Shown in pieces: positions 61,326 to 64,000 of a stretch of DNA of 64,000 nucleotides (its first letter is position 1; each line of letters starts with the position of its first letter). The position numbers were made by a program, and so were the translations under genes. The DNA lies in contig CM064427.1 of assembly GCA_032690845.1 (NCBI GenBank), positions 10,303,501-10,367,500 on the forward strand, in the 5' to 3' direction. The notes beneath the pieces were generated by a model. That model made no database searches, was not told the origin of the DNA, and saw nothing but the letters and a program-made list of their open reading frames with translations. Origin of the DNA: Eleusine coracana subsp. coracana (taxonomy: Eukaryota; Streptophyta; Magnoliopsida; Poales; Poaceae).

Positions 61326-62272
61326 ATGGCAAGGCTGAGCCATAGCCTCCTTGGTGCCGTGAACGTAGTGACACTCCTCCTGTCCCTGCCGGTGGTGTGC
61401 ATCGGCGTCTACTTCCGCATGCGCGCCGTCACCGACTGCGACCGGGCCCTGCAGTTCCCCGTCATCGCTCTCGGCTGCGCGGCGCTGCTCCTCTCCATCG
61501 TCGGCCTCGTGGGGTCCTGCGGGCGCCGCTCCTTCACCCGGCCGTTCCTCTGGGCGTACGTGGCCGCCATGTTCCTCCTCACCGTCGCCGCGTTCGCGCT
61601 CACCGTGTTCGCGTTCGTGGTCACCACCAACCGCGGCGGCGGCGGGTTTGGAGGCGAGTACCGCCTCGACTTCTTCTCTGGCTGGCTTCAGGCGCGGGTC
61701 GCGCAGCCGGACACGTGGCGCCGCATCGAGAGCTGCCTCGCCGAGGCGCGCGTGTGCGGGGGGCGGTTCGAGGGCAGCGACGTCGGGCCCCTCGCCGTGG
61801 ACTTCTACCGGCGACACCTCTCGCCGATCCAGGTACAGTACACACGAACTTTTTTTTTCTCCGATTAAAAAGATTACATGTCGTATCAGAAACGATCATG
61901 GCAATGTGCAAGTGACTGTTACGCGTGTTTGCATCAACAATGCGATGTGCAGTCCGGGTGCTGCAAGCCGCCGACGCGGTGCGGGTTCCGGCTCGTGAAC
62001 GCCACGTCATGGGAGACCCCGGGACCCGGCGGGATGTCGCCGGCGACGGCGACTGCCGCGCGTGGAGCAACGACCAGCGGGTGCTCTGCTTCGAGTGCGA
62101 CGCGTGCAAGGCCGGCGTGCTGGCCACGGTGAACAAGAAGTGGAAGGTGGTGGCCGTCTTCAACGTCGCCCTCCTCGTCATCCTCGTCGTCGTCTACACG
62201 CTCGGGTGCTGCGCCTTGCGCAGCCACGGTGGCAAGAAGTACCGCGACGGCTGCGGCGCTGAGCAAACCTAA
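61326..62272 (+). CDS. Tetraspanin, two exons, with a reading-frame break in exon 2
   Basis: Exon 1 (61326-61832, 169 residues) starts MARLSHSLLGAVNVVTLLLS and holds three membrane segments (about 8-30, 44-66, 76-101) and the start of the large outer loop. A 120-bp GT-AG intron (61833-61952) follows in phase 0, as is usual for plant tetraspanins. Exon 2 opens SGCCKPPTRCGF, the plant GCCxPP loop signature. Then CRAWSNDQRVLCFECDACKA and the fourth membrane segment (VVAVFNVALLVILVVVYTLG) lie in another frame. Exon 2 is 320 nt, not a multiple of three, so one base is missing or two are extra at about 62005-62045. Either a decayed gene or a sequence error. Tetraspanins organise membrane microdomains. 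Confidence 0.85.
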
Positions 62273-62676
62273 AGTTGCGATCGTCGACGCTGTCATGTAG
62301 TTTTAATCAACAGCAGTGAACGAACGAGCCCACGCTACAACTGATCTTATTGGGAAATGTTACACTCTCAGACGATAAGCACATCAGATTCTTTCGATTT
62401 GGCAAATCGAAAACAATTTTCAGTGAGACATGTTCAGTAAACTAGGAAATTTGGCACCAGAGAAGTGCAAATCTCTCATCAAGTACATAATGTTTGGCGC
62501 CTGTGTTGGGTAATCGTTTTCCTCTGATCGCCCAGATCCACTCAGCTATCATTTTTTTTAGAGTTTACACTCAGCTGTCATTCCGAGCGGAGTCTCCAAC
62601 GCGCAGAATTTATAACATCTGGCTACAATTTTAATGAAAATCTCTATCTTTACTATCTATTAAGTTTGGTTTGGTT
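62273..62676. other. 3' flank of the tetraspanin gene
   Basis: Probable 3' UTR and spacer, AT-rich. I see no further feature. Confidence 0.5.
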
Positions 62677-62856
62677 GTGCAGTCTGCCAATCACGGTGGT
62701 TCTGCCAAAAGTTTAAAACAGAGAGTCGGACATAATGTTACATGGTTTGTTTTCTTCCTCCGTAAATTACAGTTAGGCTCCTAATTTAGTTTCCGTGCAG
62801 TCTGCCAATCACGGTGGTTCTGCCAAAAGTTTGAAACAGAGTCGGACATCATGTTA

Positions 62857-63208
62857 CAGCATCTCTAAAAGCTCTCAAAAAATTCTCACTAAATCAAATT
62901 AATGGGGTTTAGTCTAAAAAACCATCTTTAACAGCTCCGCTAAACAACTCACAGATTTATTCTCTCCCTAAATTCTCCTCAGTTGTAGCTAGAAATGAGG
63001 AGAAAATTAGGGACCCCAAAACTTGTATTTAGAAGGAAATTAATGTTGTTACGGTTCCAGATGCTCACGTGGCCCAATCAAAAGTTTTTCTAATCTATTT
63101 TAGGGAGAACTGTTGGAGGAGACAAGAAAACTTCTCCCTAATAATTTTTGAATTGCTCCCAAAAATACTCTTTTGAGATCAATTTTTAGGGAGCTTTTGG
63201 AGATGCTC
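62857..63208. mobile_element. MITE copy 1 (352 bp, tta target duplication)
   Basis: The ends CAGCATCTCTAAAAGCT and AGCTTTTGGAGATGCTC are inverted repeats. tta stands at both sides (62854-62856, 63209-63211). Unit 1 of the tandem array shows the empty site ATGTTACATGG. A 3-bp tta duplication suits Tourist/PIF-Harbinger. Confidence 0.85.
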
Positions 63209-63327
63209 TTACATGATTTGTTTTCTTCCTCCATAAATTACAGTTAGGCTCCTAATTTAGTTTCCGTGCAGTCTGCCAATCATGGTGGTTTTGCCAAAAG
63301 TTTGAAATAGAGTTGGACACGATGTTA

Positions 63328-63680
63328 GAGCATCTCCAAAAGCTTCCCAAAAACTCTCACTAAATCAAATTAATAGGATTTAGTCTAAAAAACTATCTTC
63401 AACAGCTCCCCTAAACAAGTCACAGATTTATTCTCTATCTAAATTCTTCTCATTTATAGCTAAAAATGAGGGGAAAATTGGGGACCCCAATACTTGTATT
63501 TAGATGTATTTAGAAGGAAATTAATATTATTATGGTCCCAGATACTGATGTGGTCCAATCAAAAGTTTTACTAATCTATTTTTAAGGAGAACTGTTGGAG
63601 GAGACAAAAAACTTCTCACTAATAATTTTTGGACTGCTCTCAAAAACACTCTTTTGGGATCAATTTTTAGGTAGCTTTTG
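63328..63680. mobile_element. MITE copy 2 (right end trimmed)
   Basis: It starts GAGCATCTCCAAAAGCT and is about 90% like copy 1, but its right end stops at GTAGCTTTTGG and lacks the final GAGATGCTC. So it cannot have inserted on its own in this form; it arose with the tandem duplication. Confidence 0.85.
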
Positions 63681-63737
63681 GTACATGGTTTGTTTTCTTC
63701 CTCTGTAAATTACAGCTAGGCTCGTAATTTAGTTTCC

Positions 63738-64000
63738 CTTTAGTTAGATGTGTTACCTTACGGCTGCCGCTCTAGCTTGGCGTGCAAATGCGGCTCCAAA
63801 CAGAAGTCCAGGCAACGGGAGGATAGGTGCTCCAAACGGTTTAGGTAGCACTTGCATCTAATCAAGGATTATTACCTACCATCCTCATGAGGTAAGTAAT
63901 CGAACGAACAAGGCTACAAATGGCATGTGAGAAGAAGCAGGATTGCATTTCGCACGACTAATGGAGAGATTTGCTTATTCCGACGCCGGATTAAGCGGGG
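63738..64000. other. No recognisable feature
   Basis: Mixed-composition DNA to the end of the window; I see no gene or repeat in it. Confidence 0.5.

Larger units (their letters stand above)
62677..63737. repeat. Three tandem units, two containing a MITE
   Basis: Each unit starts GTGCAGTCTGCCAATCA and ends CTCCTAATTTAGTTTCC or a variant. Unit 1 (62677-62794) is 118 bp; units 2 (62795-63265) and 3 (63266-63737) are 471 and 472 bp because each carries the MITE after ATGTTA. Confidence 0.92.

Overview
The window looks like a gene-poor, transposon-rich piece of a grass (Poaceae) nuclear genome. Reasons: very GC-rich coding exons (two trichome-birefringence-like genes and a tetraspanin) sit in AT-rich DNA; spliced genes have short GT-AG introns; and the surroundings are nested Ty3/gypsy and Ty1/copia LTR retrotransposons, a LINE fragment and MITEs of kinds common in grasses. 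I cannot name the species.

Layout. 1-7272: the 5' end of a minus-strand Ty3/gypsy element (5' LTR 6001-7272, decayed gag), split by a ~3.4 kb LTR-like insertion (about 1862-5312). 7280-8035: a diverged ~48-bp tandem repeat. 8575-9950: a minus-strand LINE reverse-transcriptase fragment with in-frame internal triplication. 9946-10249: a MITE. 10385-33804: one Sirevirus-like Ty1/copia element on the minus strand, with LTRs 10385-12109 and 32064-33804 and flanks ataac/gtaac. It is split inside its RNase H region by a Tat-type Ty3/gypsy element on the plus strand (14820-26703, two 427-bp LTRs, target duplication gtacc). That gypsy carries gag, protease, RT, two RNase H regions and integrase, then a large antisense gene (25256 down to 21980).

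33805-34577 is tandemly duplicated DNA that the copia element split. 34675-36013: an intact two-exon TBL (PMR5N/PC-esterase) gene on the minus strand. 38258-41634: a compact LTR element with two 1150-bp LTRs and perfect target duplication atcct, holding only gag/protease relics. 44932-46209: a second, single-exon TBL gene on the plus strand. 47645-57533: another Sirevirus-like copia element (target duplication gtatc) with gag and an extra 'plant transposon protein' ORF but no pol. It is inserted at the primer-binding site of an older LTR sequence ('X'), and X is repeated again just before its 3' LTR. 57807-60300: a decayed second copy of the DNA around the second TBL gene, ending in a TBL pseudogene. 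61326-62272: a two-exon tetraspanin gene with a reading-frame break in exon 2. 62677-63737: a tandem array with two MITE copies and one empty site.

Functionally, the host genes are two probable Golgi polysaccharide O-acetyltransferases (TBL family) and one four-pass membrane tetraspanin. Everything else is mobile DNA. The most striking unexplained signals are: (i) a dyad motif (AAACCGGTC-A-GACCGGTTT and variants) scattered about eleven times through LTRs, leader and even gag of the 47.6-57.5 kb element; (ii) a sharply bounded near-identical tract inside otherwise ~8% diverged LTRs of the nested copia element, which looks like LTR-LTR gene conversion over more than 20 kb; and (iii) the duplicated X-LTR junction at 47.6 and 55.9 kb. 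All divergence values are my own by-eye counts.
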